Shown here: piece after piece, positions 34,013-41,258 of the stretch
Layout of the letters: each line of letters begins with the position of its first letter
Numbering within the stretch: position 1 is the stretch's first letter
NCBI GenBank assembly: GCA_944389935.1
Contig: CALXOE010000032.1
Coordinates: 1 to 41,258 of the forward strand
Direction of reading: 5' to 3'
Source of the DNA: an uncultured Victivallis sp.
GTDB taxonomy: Bacteria > Verrucomicrobiota > Lentisphaeria > Victivallales > Victivallaceae
Length of the DNA: 41,258 nucleotides
Notes under the pieces: generated by a model
Told to the model about the DNA's origin: nothing
What the model saw: only the letters and a program-made list of their open reading frames with translations
The model's database searches: none
Position numbers and translations under genes: made by a program

Positions 34013-34826
34013 AAGTCTGATCTCGCTGCTCGACGACGAGGATGAAACCGTCGCAGTCAACGTCATGGCGGAACTGCTGAACCGCGAATCCGAACTCGGC
34101 GAACTGCTGGCGGAACTTCAGGAGGGGGACACCCCCCTCGCCCGGCGTCGCGCCCATCAGCTTCAGGCGGCGATCACCCTGCGCCGGCGCCGGCGCGCTT
34201 TCGCGGCCAAACTCGAGGCTCAGAAAGTCGACCTCATTGACGGCCTCATCGACGTGCATCTGCAATGGTTCGACAACGACTCCCGCCCCGGACTCGTTCA
34301 GCTCTGGACCGATTTCAAACTCGAGGCCCAGCGTTTCCCGCAGAAAACACTCGAAAACCTCTCGTACTTCATGCGGAAATCCGGATTCTCCGCCGTCCCG
34401 GAGAGCACGATGCACCCGGAATACTACTGCCTCGGACCCGTATTGGAAAACGGCATCGGAGCCGGTTCCATCCTCGCTGGGCTCCTCCTCGAGATCGCGG
34501 ATCCGGCATTCAAGCTCCAGCTCGTGCGGGTCATGGGGGAATTCGCAGTCTACGACGGCGACGGACGGCTGCTGCTGCCGGGACGCAACTTCCAGGTCTG
34601 CGCGGCCCCGGGAATCGAACACTGCGACTTCTGGGATCGCCGCATGCTGCTGCGTTTCGCCTCGACCACGCTGTTTTCCGCGGCAGTCAACAGTGACAGC
34701 TTCCGCTATATTCTGACCATCGCCCAGGCTCTTTCCGGAACAGAGGGCGACGAGTCGCTCGACTACATGCCCTACCCCTACTATCCGGCCGACGACGACC
34801 CCGAGGATGACAGCAGCGGGCAGTAG
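33990..34826 (+). CDS. SirB1-like (transglutaminase-like fold) family protein
   Basis: A 278-residue protein, start at ATG 33990, inside the end of the exonuclease gene. The N-terminal third is helical and rich in Glu, Arg and Leu (LESLISLLDDEDETVAVNVMAELL), like a HEAT-type repeat. The centre (about 75-200, LIDGLIDVHLQWFDNDSRPG to NLSYFMRKSGFSA and YYCLGPVLENGIGAGSILAGLLLEIAD) resembles the SirB1 N-terminal transglutaminase-like domain. The nucleophile Cys-His pair of true transglutaminases is not clear. The C-terminus is acidic. No defined function; co-transcribed with the exonuclease. Confidence 0.68.
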   Translation: MNSKPSLESLISLLDDEDETVAVNVMAELLNRESELGELLAELQEGDTPLARRRAHQLQAAITLRRRRRAFAAKLEAQKVDLIDGLIDVHLQWFDNDSRPGLVQLWTDFKLEAQRFPQKTLENLSYFMRKSGFSAVPESTMHPEYYCLGPVLENGIGAGSILAGLLLEIADPAFKLQLVRVMGEFAVYDGDGRLLLPGRNFQVCAAPGIEHCDFWDRRMLLRFASTTLFSAAVNSDSFRYILTIAQALSGTEGDESLDYMPYPYYPADDDPEDDSSGQ

Positions 34827-34847
34827 CAGCGCAATCGACTCCGCCCG

Positions 34848-35975
34848 TCAGAGCCGACGGTAAACCTGATCCGCACCGTGATCGGCGAGCATCCGCATCT
34901 CGAGGCTCATAAGCACCCCCAGCAGCCGTCCCGTATCGAGAGAAGTTTCCGCCGCGAGCTCCTCCAGCGACCGCTCCTTTTCCCCCAGCAGCTTCAGAAC
35001 CCGCTGTTCATCAGCGGAAAGATCGCCGGAAGAATCGGGATCATAGGGAACACGCCCCTCCCCCACCTCATCCGGTTCGAGTCCCGGCAGATATCCGCCG
35101 ACCCGCACCCCGAACGCATCGAGCACGTCCCCGAACGACTCCACGAGCGCCGCCCCCTCCTTGATGAGTTTGTGACACCCTTTCGCCTGCATATTGTCGG
35201 CATGCCCCGGAACTGCAAAAACCTCGCGTCCGTTGTCGAGCGCCAGTTTCGCCGTGATAAGCGCCCCCGAACCGATTCCCGCCTCGGTCACGATCGTCGC
35301 GCGCGTCATGCCTGCGACAATGCGGTTGCGGCGCGGGAACGTCGTACGGCTGACCGGACACATCATCGGGAATTCGCTCACCAGCGCCCCGCCGCACTCG
35401 ACAATGCGGCGCGCGAGCGGCACATTCTCCTGCGGATGAATCCGCATCAGGCCGCCGCCGAGAACCGCCACCGTGACTCCGTTCATCTCGACCGTCGCTG
35501 TGTGCGCGACCGTATCGACCCCGAACGCGAGACCCGACACGATCGTGTAACCTGCCGCCACCGCCTCTTCCGTAATCATGCGGGTCATGCGTGCACCGTA
35601 CTGCGTCATGCGCCGGGTGCCGACGACCGCGACCGCATTCTCCGGCAGCGGCGGCAGTTTGCCGCGCACATAGAGGCACAGCGGCGGATCGTAGAGCGAA
35701 CGCAGCACCTCCGGGTACGCCTCGTCCCACAAGGTGACGATCCGCACGCCGGCCCGGTCGCACAACTCCAGTTCATTCCCCAGCAGCGCCCCCCAGTCAC
35801 TGGCGGCGACCCGCTCCGCAAGCTGCGGACCGATGCCGGGGACCTGCATCAACTCATCCGCAGAACGCCCCGGCACTGCGGCCGGAGAGCCGAATTCCTC
35901 CTTGAGTGCCGTGTACTTCACATACCCGATCCCGGAAATCATGTTCAGTACGATCGTCGCTTCGCGATCAGTCAT
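34848..35975 (-). CDS. dprA: DNA-processing protein DprA
   Basis: A 375-residue protein with a helix-hairpin-helix N-terminus (MQVPGIGPQLAERV, about 43-57). The Rossmann-like DprA core has VGTRRMTQYG, VSGLAFGVDTVAHTATV, VLGGGLMRIHPQEN and TEAGIGSGALITAKLAL. A C-terminal winged helix (about 315-375, LSADEQRVLKLLGEKERSLEELAAET) follows. DprA loads RecA onto incoming single-stranded DNA during transformation, and most bacteria keep it whether or not they are known to be competent. It overlaps aroB by 8 bp and ends 21 bp from the convergent SirB1-like gene. Confidence 0.96.
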   Translation of the reverse strand: MTDREATIVLNMISGIGYVKYTALKEEFGSPAAVPGRSADELMQVPGIGPQLAERVAASDWGALLGNELELCDRAGVRIVTLWDEAYPEVLRSLYDPPLCLYVRGKLPPLPENAVAVVGTRRMTQYGARMTRMITEEAVAAGYTIVSGLAFGVDTVAHTATVEMNGVTVAVLGGGLMRIHPQENVPLARRIVECGGALVSEFPMMCPVSRTTFPRRNRIVAGMTRATIVTEAGIGSGALITAKLALDNGREVFAVPGHADNMQAKGCHKLIKEGAALVESFGDVLDAFGVRVGGYLPGLEPDEVGEGRVPYDPDSSGDLSADEQRVLKLLGEKERSLEELAAETSLDTGRLLGVLMSLEMRMLADHGADQVYRRL

Positions 35976-37032
35976 AGAGCACCTCCAAAGCCGAAGCGAT
36001 CTCCGAATCCGGCACGGTTCTCACCGTCTCCGCCTCGCCGATCCGTTTCGGGAGCACAAGCGTCACGGCGCCGCCACGGTTCTTCTTGTCCCGGTGCATC
36101 GCCTCGAGCATCGCCGGAACGGAGCAGTGGCGCGGCAGCTGCGTCGCAAGTCCGAGCGCTGCAATCGCGCGTTTCTGGCGCTCCGCCTCGGCACGACTCC
36201 AGCGCCCGAGCCGGACCGCGAGTTCCCCCGCACAGCACATGCCGATCGCGACTCCCTCGCCATGACTGATCCGGAAATCGCTCAACAATTCGACCGCATG
36301 CCCGAACGTGTGCCCGTAATTCAACAGCGCCCGGATGCCGGATTCGCGCTCGTCCGCGGCAACCACCTGCGCTTTCAACTCGCAGGAGCGGCGGATCAGC
36401 GGGACAAAACGCTCCGGATTCCGTCCGTCGCGCAACGTCTCCGGCTCCCGCTCGAGCGCCGCAAACAGCGCCTCGTCGAGAATCACACCGGTCTTCAGGA
36501 TCTCCGCGAGGCCGCAGCGGATCTCTTCCGGCGGCAGCGTCGAGAGAAAATCCGGATCGATCAGCACCTGTTCCGGCTGATGAAACGCCCCGACGAGATT
36601 CTTCCCCTCGGGGATATCGACACCGGTCTTTCCGCCGACACTGGAGTCGACCATCGCCAGCAGCGTCGTCGGGACCTGCACAAATCCGACTCCGCGCATA
36701 TAAATCGCGGCGGCAAATCCGGTCATGTCACCGACGACACCGCCGCCGAGCGCGACGAACCGCGCCTGACGGTCAAATTGAAGCTCCGCCGCCCGACGGC
36801 AGATTGCGATTACCGTATCCGGCGTCTTGCTCTGCTCTCCGGCCGGGAACTCGAACCACCCCGCCTGCGGAACGGTTTCCCGTGCCCATGCGCCCCAGAG
36901 TTCGGATACCCGGGAGTCGGTCACCAGAAAGTTCCGCCGCCCGGTCAACTCCGCGGCGAGCGCGCGCACGCCGCTGCCGATTACAATATCATAAGCCCGT
37001 TCCCCGAGCCCGACCCGAATTGTCTCGCTCAC
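35968..37032 (-). CDS. aroB: 3-dehydroquinate synthase
   Basis: A 354-residue enzyme of the shikimate pathway that converts DAHP to 3-dehydroquinate using NAD and a divalent metal. Visible motifs are the NAD-binding ALGGGVVGDMTGF, the PTTLLAMVDSSVGGKTG loop, CGLAEILKTG (metal-binding Glu), LNYGHTFGHAVE and ISHGEGVAIGM (metal-binding His). Length is typical. It overlaps the DUF3089 gene upstream by 4 bp and dprA downstream by 8 bp, so it is part of a compact four-gene operon with no shared pathway. Confidence 0.97.
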   Translation of the reverse strand: MSETIRVGLGERAYDIVIGSGVRALAAELTGRRNFLVTDSRVSELWGAWARETVPQAGWFEFPAGEQSKTPDTVIAICRRAAELQFDRQARFVALGGGVVGDMTGFAAAIYMRGVGFVQVPTTLLAMVDSSVGGKTGVDIPEGKNLVGAFHQPEQVLIDPDFLSTLPPEEIRCGLAEILKTGVILDEALFAALEREPETLRDGRNPERFVPLIRRSCELKAQVVAADERESGIRALLNYGHTFGHAVELLSDFRISHGEGVAIGMCCAGELAVRLGRWSRAEAERQKRAIAALGLATQLPRHCSVPAMLEAMHRDKKNRGGAVTLVLPKRIGEAETVRTVPDSEIASALEVLYD

Positions 37033-38072
37033 TTCTCCTGCCCTCCGGCGTTAAAATAACTGGCCGCCCGGTCACGGGCGTTGATCTCCAGATTCCGGTA
37101 AAAGAAATAGATGTCATTCATATGATAGATTCCGGCGCCGAGCAGCGAACTGTCATACTGCCCCGGAAACTCCGGCGTCACCACAAGCGCCCCGGTTTCG
37201 GGGCGGATTTCCGCCCCGCAGAACGCCGGGATCTCCCCGGTAATCCGCCCCTCCCCGTCGAAGAAAACCGCCCCGACATTCGCCGCGGCAGGAGCCGGAA
37301 CCGCATCGGTCCGCCAGTTCAACGGGTTGATGCAGCGCGTTCCCGGTCGCCCTGTAAACAGGGACGGAGCCGCTTCCCGCGCCTCGGAATTCCACGTCAC
37401 AATCACGCCCGAGTCGATCGGCCCCTCGGCCATCTTCAAATGCGGATTTCCGGCGAGATCGGCATCCGTAATCGGGCAACCGATCAGATAGGCGGCGATC
37501 AGCTTCTTCCGCAGGGCGGGATCCTTGAACTCCCGCTTCAGAAGAGCGAGCAGATCATACGCCCCCTGACTGTGACCGACGAGGATGAACGGCCGCCCCC
37601 CGTTCCAGTGCTTGAGATAATACCGGAACGCATCGACCGTATCCCGGAAACCGATCTCCATCGGGGCATCCGTGCCCGGCCGTTCCGCCAGCGCCGCCAG
37701 AACGAGATGCAACTCCCCCTGCCGGACAAATGGAGCGTAGACATTGCCGACCGGCAGAAACGGTCCGGTCTGCTGACCGGCGATGTTCCGCGTCTTCGTC
37801 CGCATCTCCTCGGAATCCCAGTGCATGACCGCATGTTTCCGACTTGCGAATACCGTCGGATAGACATAAAATACGTCGATCGGCTTGCGCTCCTCCGCCG
37901 GACAATCCGGCAGCATCACCCAGTTTTCCGGCTTCGCATAGTCGACAGAACGCTTTTCCGCCGCCAGCCGGCACGCCTGCGCGGATTCGCAGGGCTGCAC
38001 GCAGCCGGACAATGTGGCGGACAGAATTGCGGCAGCAAGCGCAAAGATCAGACTTTTCGCAGAAATTCTCAT
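37029..38072 (-). CDS. DUF3089 alpha/beta-hydrolase lipoprotein
   Basis: A 347-residue protein from ATG 38072, chosen for spacing to GAGGAAA; GTG 38084 and ATG 38075 are alternatives. A lipoprotein signal ends in LSG-C24. The DUF3089 domain begins at DVFYVYPTVFASRK and contains the nucleophile elbow ILVGHSQGAYDLLALL. A distal GIYHMNDIYFFYRNLEINARDRA supplies the likely catalytic His. It is an outer-membrane-anchored hydrolase of unknown substrate. It lies directly after the glycosyltransferase-like gene and overlaps aroB by 4 bp. Confidence 0.85.
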   Translation of the reverse strand: MRISAKSLIFALAAAILSATLSGCVQPCESAQACRLAAEKRSVDYAKPENWVMLPDCPAEERKPIDVFYVYPTVFASRKHAVMHWDSEEMRTKTRNIAGQQTGPFLPVGNVYAPFVRQGELHLVLAALAERPGTDAPMEIGFRDTVDAFRYYLKHWNGGRPFILVGHSQGAYDLLALLKREFKDPALRKKLIAAYLIGCPITDADLAGNPHLKMAEGPIDSGVIVTWNSEAREAAPSLFTGRPGTRCINPLNWRTDAVPAPAAANVGAVFFDGEGRITGEIPAFCGAEIRPETGALVVTPEFPGQYDSSLLGAGIYHMNDIYFFYRNLEINARDRAASYFNAGGQEK

Positions 38073-38084
38073 CATTTTCCTCAC

Positions 38085-39872
38085 TCATTTCGGCACATTT
38101 CCGGAGTTCTGCACCAGTTCGTCATATATCATTCGATACACCCGGTTCTCCGGCTGCATTTCCACAATTTTCTCCCAGGCTTTCAGCTGCCCTGGGAGAT
38201 CCTTTCGGATCTGCGCTTTCATCGCCTCCGCGAGGAAATACTGATAGTCGTCCGGCGTGCGCACCTGCAGCTCCCGGTCGAGAAACTCGACCGCCTCATC
38301 CGGCTTTCCCTCCAGCACGGAGATCTGCGCCATATCCCGGAAGAAGAGCGGAAAAACGAAATCCGGCCAGAGGAACTCCCGCCAGCCGACCGTTTCAGCC
38401 TCCGGCCACAACACATGGTACATCTTCCGTGCCGTTTCCCGGTCCTGATTGAGCCACGCTACATGCGCGAGACAGAAGCGCGCGGTGCGATCCGCAACCG
38501 CCTCCGGAATCTTATACACATCGTGATAGCGGCGCATGCGGGTCGCGACATCCTGAATGACTTCGAGATTTCCGCTCCGGAAAGCCGTGCAGATCGAATT
38601 TCCCATCACTTTCCAGTTCGGCACTTCGTCCCGGGCGAGCACATAGGAGTACATGTACTCGCACGTCTCCCAGTACGGCAGATAGTTCCATGTGAGCAGC
38701 CAGAAAGCGGCGAAAGCGGCGCCGGCCGCGCATTTGAAAGCGCGGGCCGCACTTTTCCGGCGGCGCAGGAACGCCTCGGCAAGAACAGCCGCGCCGATCC
38801 ACACCGCCGCCGAAACCAGGTAGTTGTAACGGTCGCAGTAGTGGAAATTCGTATAATGCAGCAGTCCGAGCACGGGGACCGTAAATCCAGCGACAATGAG
38901 GAGCATGCAGACAATTTTCCGCCAGGCGAAACCGACTCTGCGCGCGACCAGGATGAATCCGCCGGCGAGAAGAACCCCGCCCGCGACCGGGAGGAGGAGC
39001 TCCGCCATGGAACGGATTTCCGGATAGATCGGATTGGTTTCAAACGGAATGAGCGCAGTCAACGGATACCAGAAGAGATTGTGCAGCGGCACGAGTAAAT
39101 TCTCCTCCGGCACGCCGCCGTTGGTCTTGGCAGTGATCACCGCGGCCCAGATGACGGCGCCGAGCGCAGCCAGAACCGGGAACCAGAGAATGCGCAGATA
39201 GTCGCGCCACGGGAAGCGTTTCCCCCAGAGACAGATCAATCCGACGATCATGACACCGGGCAGCGGTACGGCCGCCGGTTTGGCGAAGATCGCAAGAGCA
39301 GCGAGAATCCCGGCCATGAACGAGATGCGCCGCTGCTGAACGCCGCGCAGGAAAAACCAGAGTGAGGCAAATGCGAGTGCTCCGCACAAAACATCCTTGC
39401 GTTCGGTGATCCAGATGACGGATTCGACTTTCTGCGGATTCACGCCCCAGAGCAGAGCGGCGGCGAAAGCGAGCCAGGTTCTGGCGCCGAGCCTCCGGGC
39501 AATGAGGAAGAGGAAAAAACATCCGATGAAGTGGAGCAGCAGATTGTGCAGCCTGAATCCGAGCGGGTCGACACCGAAGAGGGCGCGGTCGATCATGAAC
39601 GAGTACATGGGCAGCGGTGTATAAAGGTCTTGATAAGGTTCCAGACCGTAGAGCAGGAAATTTTCCATCGTAAACGTGAGATGCCGATTGTAAACGATGA
39701 AAACCCCGTCATCCCAGTCCCGGAGAAACGGATAATTCAATCCGGGGTAGAATACGGCAATGAGAAGCAGCGCCAGCAGCGCGGCGCAGACGAAATTGCG
39801 ACACAGTTCTCTGCGGAACGGTGAAGTTGACGAAAGAAATTCCGGCACGATGAAACCTTCCTCATCGGTCAT
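38085..39872 (-). CDS. TMTC/PMT-like membrane protein (GT-C fold)
   Basis: A 595-residue membrane protein with about eleven hydrophobic segments between residues 28 and 400 and a soluble tail. The first loop has RDWDDGVFIVYNRHL, with paired acidic residues as in GT-C enzymes. VNPQKVESVIWITERKDVLCGALAFASLWF matches the HPxxxExVxWxxxRKD motif of TMTC-type proteins. The C-terminal about 150 residues look TPR-like (AVEFLDRELQVRTPDDYQYFLAEAM). It probably glycosylates exported proteins or lipids; the acceptor is unknown. First gene of the operon with DUF3089, aroB and dprA; promoter at 39935-39963. No strong ribosome binding site is seen (CCGAGA). Confidence 0.75.
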   Translation of the reverse strand: MTDEEGFIVPEFLSSTSPFRRELCRNFVCAALLALLLIAVFYPGLNYPFLRDWDDGVFIVYNRHLTFTMENFLLYGLEPYQDLYTPLPMYSFMIDRALFGVDPLGFRLHNLLLHFIGCFFLFLIARRLGARTWLAFAAALLWGVNPQKVESVIWITERKDVLCGALAFASLWFFLRGVQQRRISFMAGILAALAIFAKPAAVPLPGVMIVGLICLWGKRFPWRDYLRILWFPVLAALGAVIWAAVITAKTNGGVPEENLLVPLHNLFWYPLTALIPFETNPIYPEIRSMAELLLPVAGGVLLAGGFILVARRVGFAWRKIVCMLLIVAGFTVPVLGLLHYTNFHYCDRYNYLVSAAVWIGAAVLAEAFLRRRKSAARAFKCAAGAAFAAFWLLTWNYLPYWETCEYMYSYVLARDEVPNWKVMGNSICTAFRSGNLEVIQDVATRMRRYHDVYKIPEAVADRTARFCLAHVAWLNQDRETARKMYHVLWPEAETVGWREFLWPDFVFPLFFRDMAQISVLEGKPDEAVEFLDRELQVRTPDDYQYFLAEAMKAQIRKDLPGQLKAWEKIVEMQPENRVYRMIYDELVQNSGNVPK

Positions 39873-39911
39873 TCTCGGCGGCGGACCGCAGAAGCGACCG
39901 GTATTCGATGC

Positions 39912-39939
39912 TTGAGACCCACTTTATTGTTCATAATAT
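39912..39939 (+). promoter_or_regulatory. Probable crcB promoter
   Basis: TTGAGA (39912-39917) and TAATAT (39934-39939) are 16 bp apart. The -10 overlaps that of the divergent promoter on the other strand. A leader of about 105 nt would follow; no fluoride riboswitch is recognisable in it. Confidence 0.5.
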
Positions 39940-39963
39940 AGGACGAACTTGCCGTGAAATCAA
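39935..39963 (-). promoter_or_regulatory. Promoter of the GT-C/DUF3089/aroB/dprA operon
   Basis: On the minus strand TTGATT (39963-39958) and TATATT (39940-39935) are 17 bp apart, about 60 bp upstream of the first gene. The hexamers match those of tetR and ssrA. Confidence 0.75.
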
Positions 39964-40053
39964 TGAGGGGAATGGTTTCGTTGCTTGATTTTTCCGGAAA
40001 CGGAATTATTTTCGAGAGAGTTGCAGAGTTCAATCGGAAAGGGAGGTGCGTTG

Positions 40054-40440
40054 ATGACGTTGAAATTGATTCTGCTGGTTGCGGCCGCGGGAGCGTTGGG
40101 CAGTACGCTGCGCTACCTGATCAATCTGCTGTTTTTGCGCGGAGGGGTGACGGGATTGCCTTATGCGACCTTGACGGTAAATGTGCTGGGTTGTTTTCTG
40201 GCGGGATTGCTGTTCGGCCTGTTTGCGACGAAATTTGCGAAATACGCGAATTACGCGCCGGTGCTGATGGTGGGATTTCTGGGAGCGTTCACAACGTTTT
40301 CGACGTTTGCGCTGGAGAGTGTGACGCTGCTTGCCGGAGGAGCGATATGGAAGGGATTGTTGAACATTGCGTTGCAGAATCTGGCGGGATTGGGAGCGAT
40401 CAGTGCGGGATTGGGTCTGGTCCGGCAGATTTGTCGATAA
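40054..40440 (+). CDS. crcB: Fluoride ion channel CrcB/Fluc
   Basis: A 128-residue protein with four hydrophobic helices and the Fluc signatures: AAAGALGSTLRYL at the start, TLTVNVLGCFLAGLL with the pore Asn, and GFLGAFTTFSTFALE with the TTFSTF phenylalanine box. Fluc proteins form dual-topology dimers that export fluoride. Start at ATG 40054 after GGGAGG; the frame extends 23 codons upstream without a better site. It stands alone between the divergent GT-C operon and ssrA. Confidence 0.94.
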   Translation: MTLKLILLVAAAGALGSTLRYLINLLFLRGGVTGLPYATLTVNVLGCFLAGLLFGLFATKFAKYANYAPVLMVGFLGAFTTFSTFALESVTLLAGGAIWKGLLNIALQNLAGLGAISAGLGLVRQICR

Positions 40441-40456
40441 ATCGGGGAATCGGGTC

Positions 40457-40484
40457 TTGATTTTCCTGCGGGATGGATTATATT
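40457..40484 (+). promoter_or_regulatory. ssrA promoter
   Basis: TTGATT (40457-40462) and TATATT (40479-40484) are 16 bp apart. Transcription would begin within about 10 nt of the mature tmRNA 5' end. It is the same hexamer pair as the tetR promoter. Confidence 0.8.
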
Positions 40485-40500
40485 GATAATTACCGATTAT

Positions 40501-40857
40501 GGGGGTGTTCCGGATTCGACCGGCCCGGTTGGGTGTTGATTGCATGCCGAGGATGATCGTTGGCCTCGTAAAACATCGGTCGAAACGATAAACGCGAACG
40601 AAGAGTTTGCCCTGGCGGCTTAATTCCCGCCACGCTGCCGTTCCCGAGGAGTGCTAAGGAATCGTGGCGTCATTCAGCGCTCTGGCTTTGAACAATCGTC
40701 TTTCGGTTCAGGGCGAGATCAAAGGAAAGAATAGTCTGGAGCCAGGCCTGTTCATCGGCTTCGGTAAAGGACGATAAAAACCAAAGATGAAATAAGCATG
40801 TAGACGTCCTCATTGGACCTCGTCGGCACGCGGGTTCGACTCCCGCCACCTCCACCA
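40501..40857 (+). ncRNA. ssrA: Transfer-messenger RNA (tmRNA)
   Basis: A single-piece tmRNA of about 357 nt. The 5' GGGGGTG pairs with the 3' CACCTCC of the acceptor stem (one G-U), and the 3' end ACCA is encoded. The 5' block GGATTCGACCGG and the T-arm CGGGTTCGACTCCCG are the standard tRNA-like parts. The tag frame begins at GCG 40594 and ends at TAA 40621, encoding ANEEFALAA; with the charged alanine the tag would be AANEEFALAA. It rescues stalled ribosomes and marks the peptide for proteolysis. Promoter and terminator are both clear. The 3' end is a common integration site for genomic islands. Confidence 0.96.
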
Positions 40858-40868
40858 GAAATTTATTG

Positions 40869-40912
40869 ATTGCCAAGGACTTACAAATAAAGTCCCTGGC
40901 AATTTTCTTTTT
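40869..40912 (+). terminator. Intrinsic terminator of ssrA
   Basis: A 14-bp stem (40869-40882 with 40890-40903, one A-C mismatch) and a 7-nt loop are followed by TTTTCTTTTT. It lies 11 bp after the tmRNA 3' end. The stem contains the nonamer CAAGGACTT that recurs downstream. Confidence 0.88.
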
Positions 40913-41187
40913 ATGGTGCTTACAGTTGCAGGCACTTACGGCTTTTGCAGGGCAAGCAAGAGACTGATATTCTCAATGCTGAACCATACCAGCAATGGCA
41001 TTTTGCACCACTTTTACGGCAAAAGTCTCTGAAACGCAAGGACGCAAGTCCTTGGAGCATTATTGTTTATTATCAATGATTTACAAAAAGTGGTAATACA
41101 AGGACTTGATGTAAAAAATAGACGGTGCAAAAGTTGGTTTTCCGCCACTCCTGCTCCGTCTTTCATTTTGCCAAAGTGAAGTCCTTG
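40874..41187. repeat. Clustered CAAGGACTT nonamers in both orientations
   Basis: Exact copies lie at 40874-40882 (+), 41046-41054 (-), 41099-41107 (+) and 41179-41187 (-). A fifth partial copy at 41037-41043 forms the palindrome CAAGGAC-GCAA-GTCCTTG with the second. Four exact nonamers in about 310 bp is far above chance. They could be integrase or excisionase arm-type sites of an element inserted at ssrA, or sites for another DNA-binding protein. Confidence 0.6.
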
Positions 41188-41258
41188 AACTGAGCCGCTA
41201 GCGCGGCAGGGAAAGCGAAACGAGAATATCCAAATGAAGAAAAATCGCTGGTGATTTG
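40913..41258. other. AT-richer gene-free stretch after ssrA, possible island edge
   Basis: No gene is seen. By hand count GC is about 44 percent, visibly lower than the coding regions upstream. It holds several CAAGGACTT copies in both orientations, a TTTTGCACC inverted pair (41001-41009 and 41124-41132) and a short GCCGC/GCGGC inverted repeat near 41194. No copy of the ssrA 3' end is found. Confidence 0.5.

Noticed and set aside
39941..40053. Possible fluoride riboswitch upstream of crcB
   Set aside because: The conserved core of the crcB RNA motif is not found in the leader.
39954..40460. 168-codon frame overlapping crcB in another frame
   Set aside because: crcB has a ribosome binding site and all Fluc motifs. 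The overlapping frame is Gly/Cys-rich with no family match.
40670..40876. Minus-strand frame of 68 codons antisense to ssrA
   Set aside because: It is the complement of the tmRNA 3' half. Its VEVAGVEPACRRG start is a well-known spurious translation of tRNA-like sequence.
1..41258. CRISPR arrays, insertion sequences or tRNA genes
   Set aside because: No regularly spaced repeats, transposase genes or tRNA-like cloverleaf other than the tmRNA were seen.

Overview
The window is about 41 kb of GC-rich bacterial chromosome. It most likely comes from a strictly or mainly anaerobic member of the Lentisphaerota (Victivallis-like). That placement is an inference. It rests on a pseudopilin-like protein of the H-X9-DG type, a large set of URO-D/corrinoid methyltransferase genes, a PL11 rhamnogalacturonan lyase, Hcp, and a sensory-type [FeFe] hydrogenase. 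Several promoters share a strong TTGAYT / TATATT layout with 16-17 bp spacing, and most genes sit in tight, often overlapping operons.

Layout. (1) 1-3709: the edge of an unknown minus-strand gene, then a TetR-family regulator and a ferredoxin-hcp operon. The tetR and ferredoxin promoters carry the same 20-bp inverted repeat directly after the -10 box, so TetR very probably represses both itself and the nitrosative/oxidative stress operon. (2) 3804-10910: a carbohydrate locus on the minus strand. It holds a secreted PL11 lyase with three N-terminal repeat modules, a pseudopilin-like protein, an MFS transporter and a LacI-family regulator. Three copies of a near-palindromic operator mark the lyase promoter, the lacI leader and the promoter of the divergent URO-D gene. 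(3) 11187-18349: a cobamide-dependent methyl-transfer cluster with three URO-D family proteins, a corrinoid protein, a RACo-type reductive activator, a DUF1638 protein and an AraC regulator. No recognisable MtaB is present. (4) 18516-23022: housekeeping genes ybeY, a PgpH-like 7TM-HD phosphodiesterase, a phoH-family ATPase and a LysM lipoprotein. (5) 23245-26817: fatty-acid synthesis genes fabF, acpP, fabG and fabD. (6) 27019-30855: rex, a [2Fe-2S] thioredoxin-like ferredoxin, a HydS-like sensory hydrogenase with a PAS domain, and a SpoIIE/PP2C-type phosphatase, all joined by 4-bp overlaps. (7) 30842-39872: two membrane glycosyltransferase-like proteins, an amidase lipoprotein, a DnaQ-like exonuclease with a SirB1-like partner, dprA, aroB and a DUF3089 lipoprotein. 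(8) 40054-41258: the fluoride channel gene crcB, tmRNA (ssrA) with its promoter and terminator, and then an AT-richer tail carrying repeated CAAGGACTT nonamers. The tail looks like the edge of an element integrated at ssrA.

The strongest functional link visible in the DNA joins regions 2 and 3. A LacI-type operator seen at the rhamnogalacturonan lyase gene recurs in front of a URO-D methyltransferase gene. This suggests that pectin breakdown and corrinoid-dependent demethylation are switched on together. The substrate is not known from sequence.
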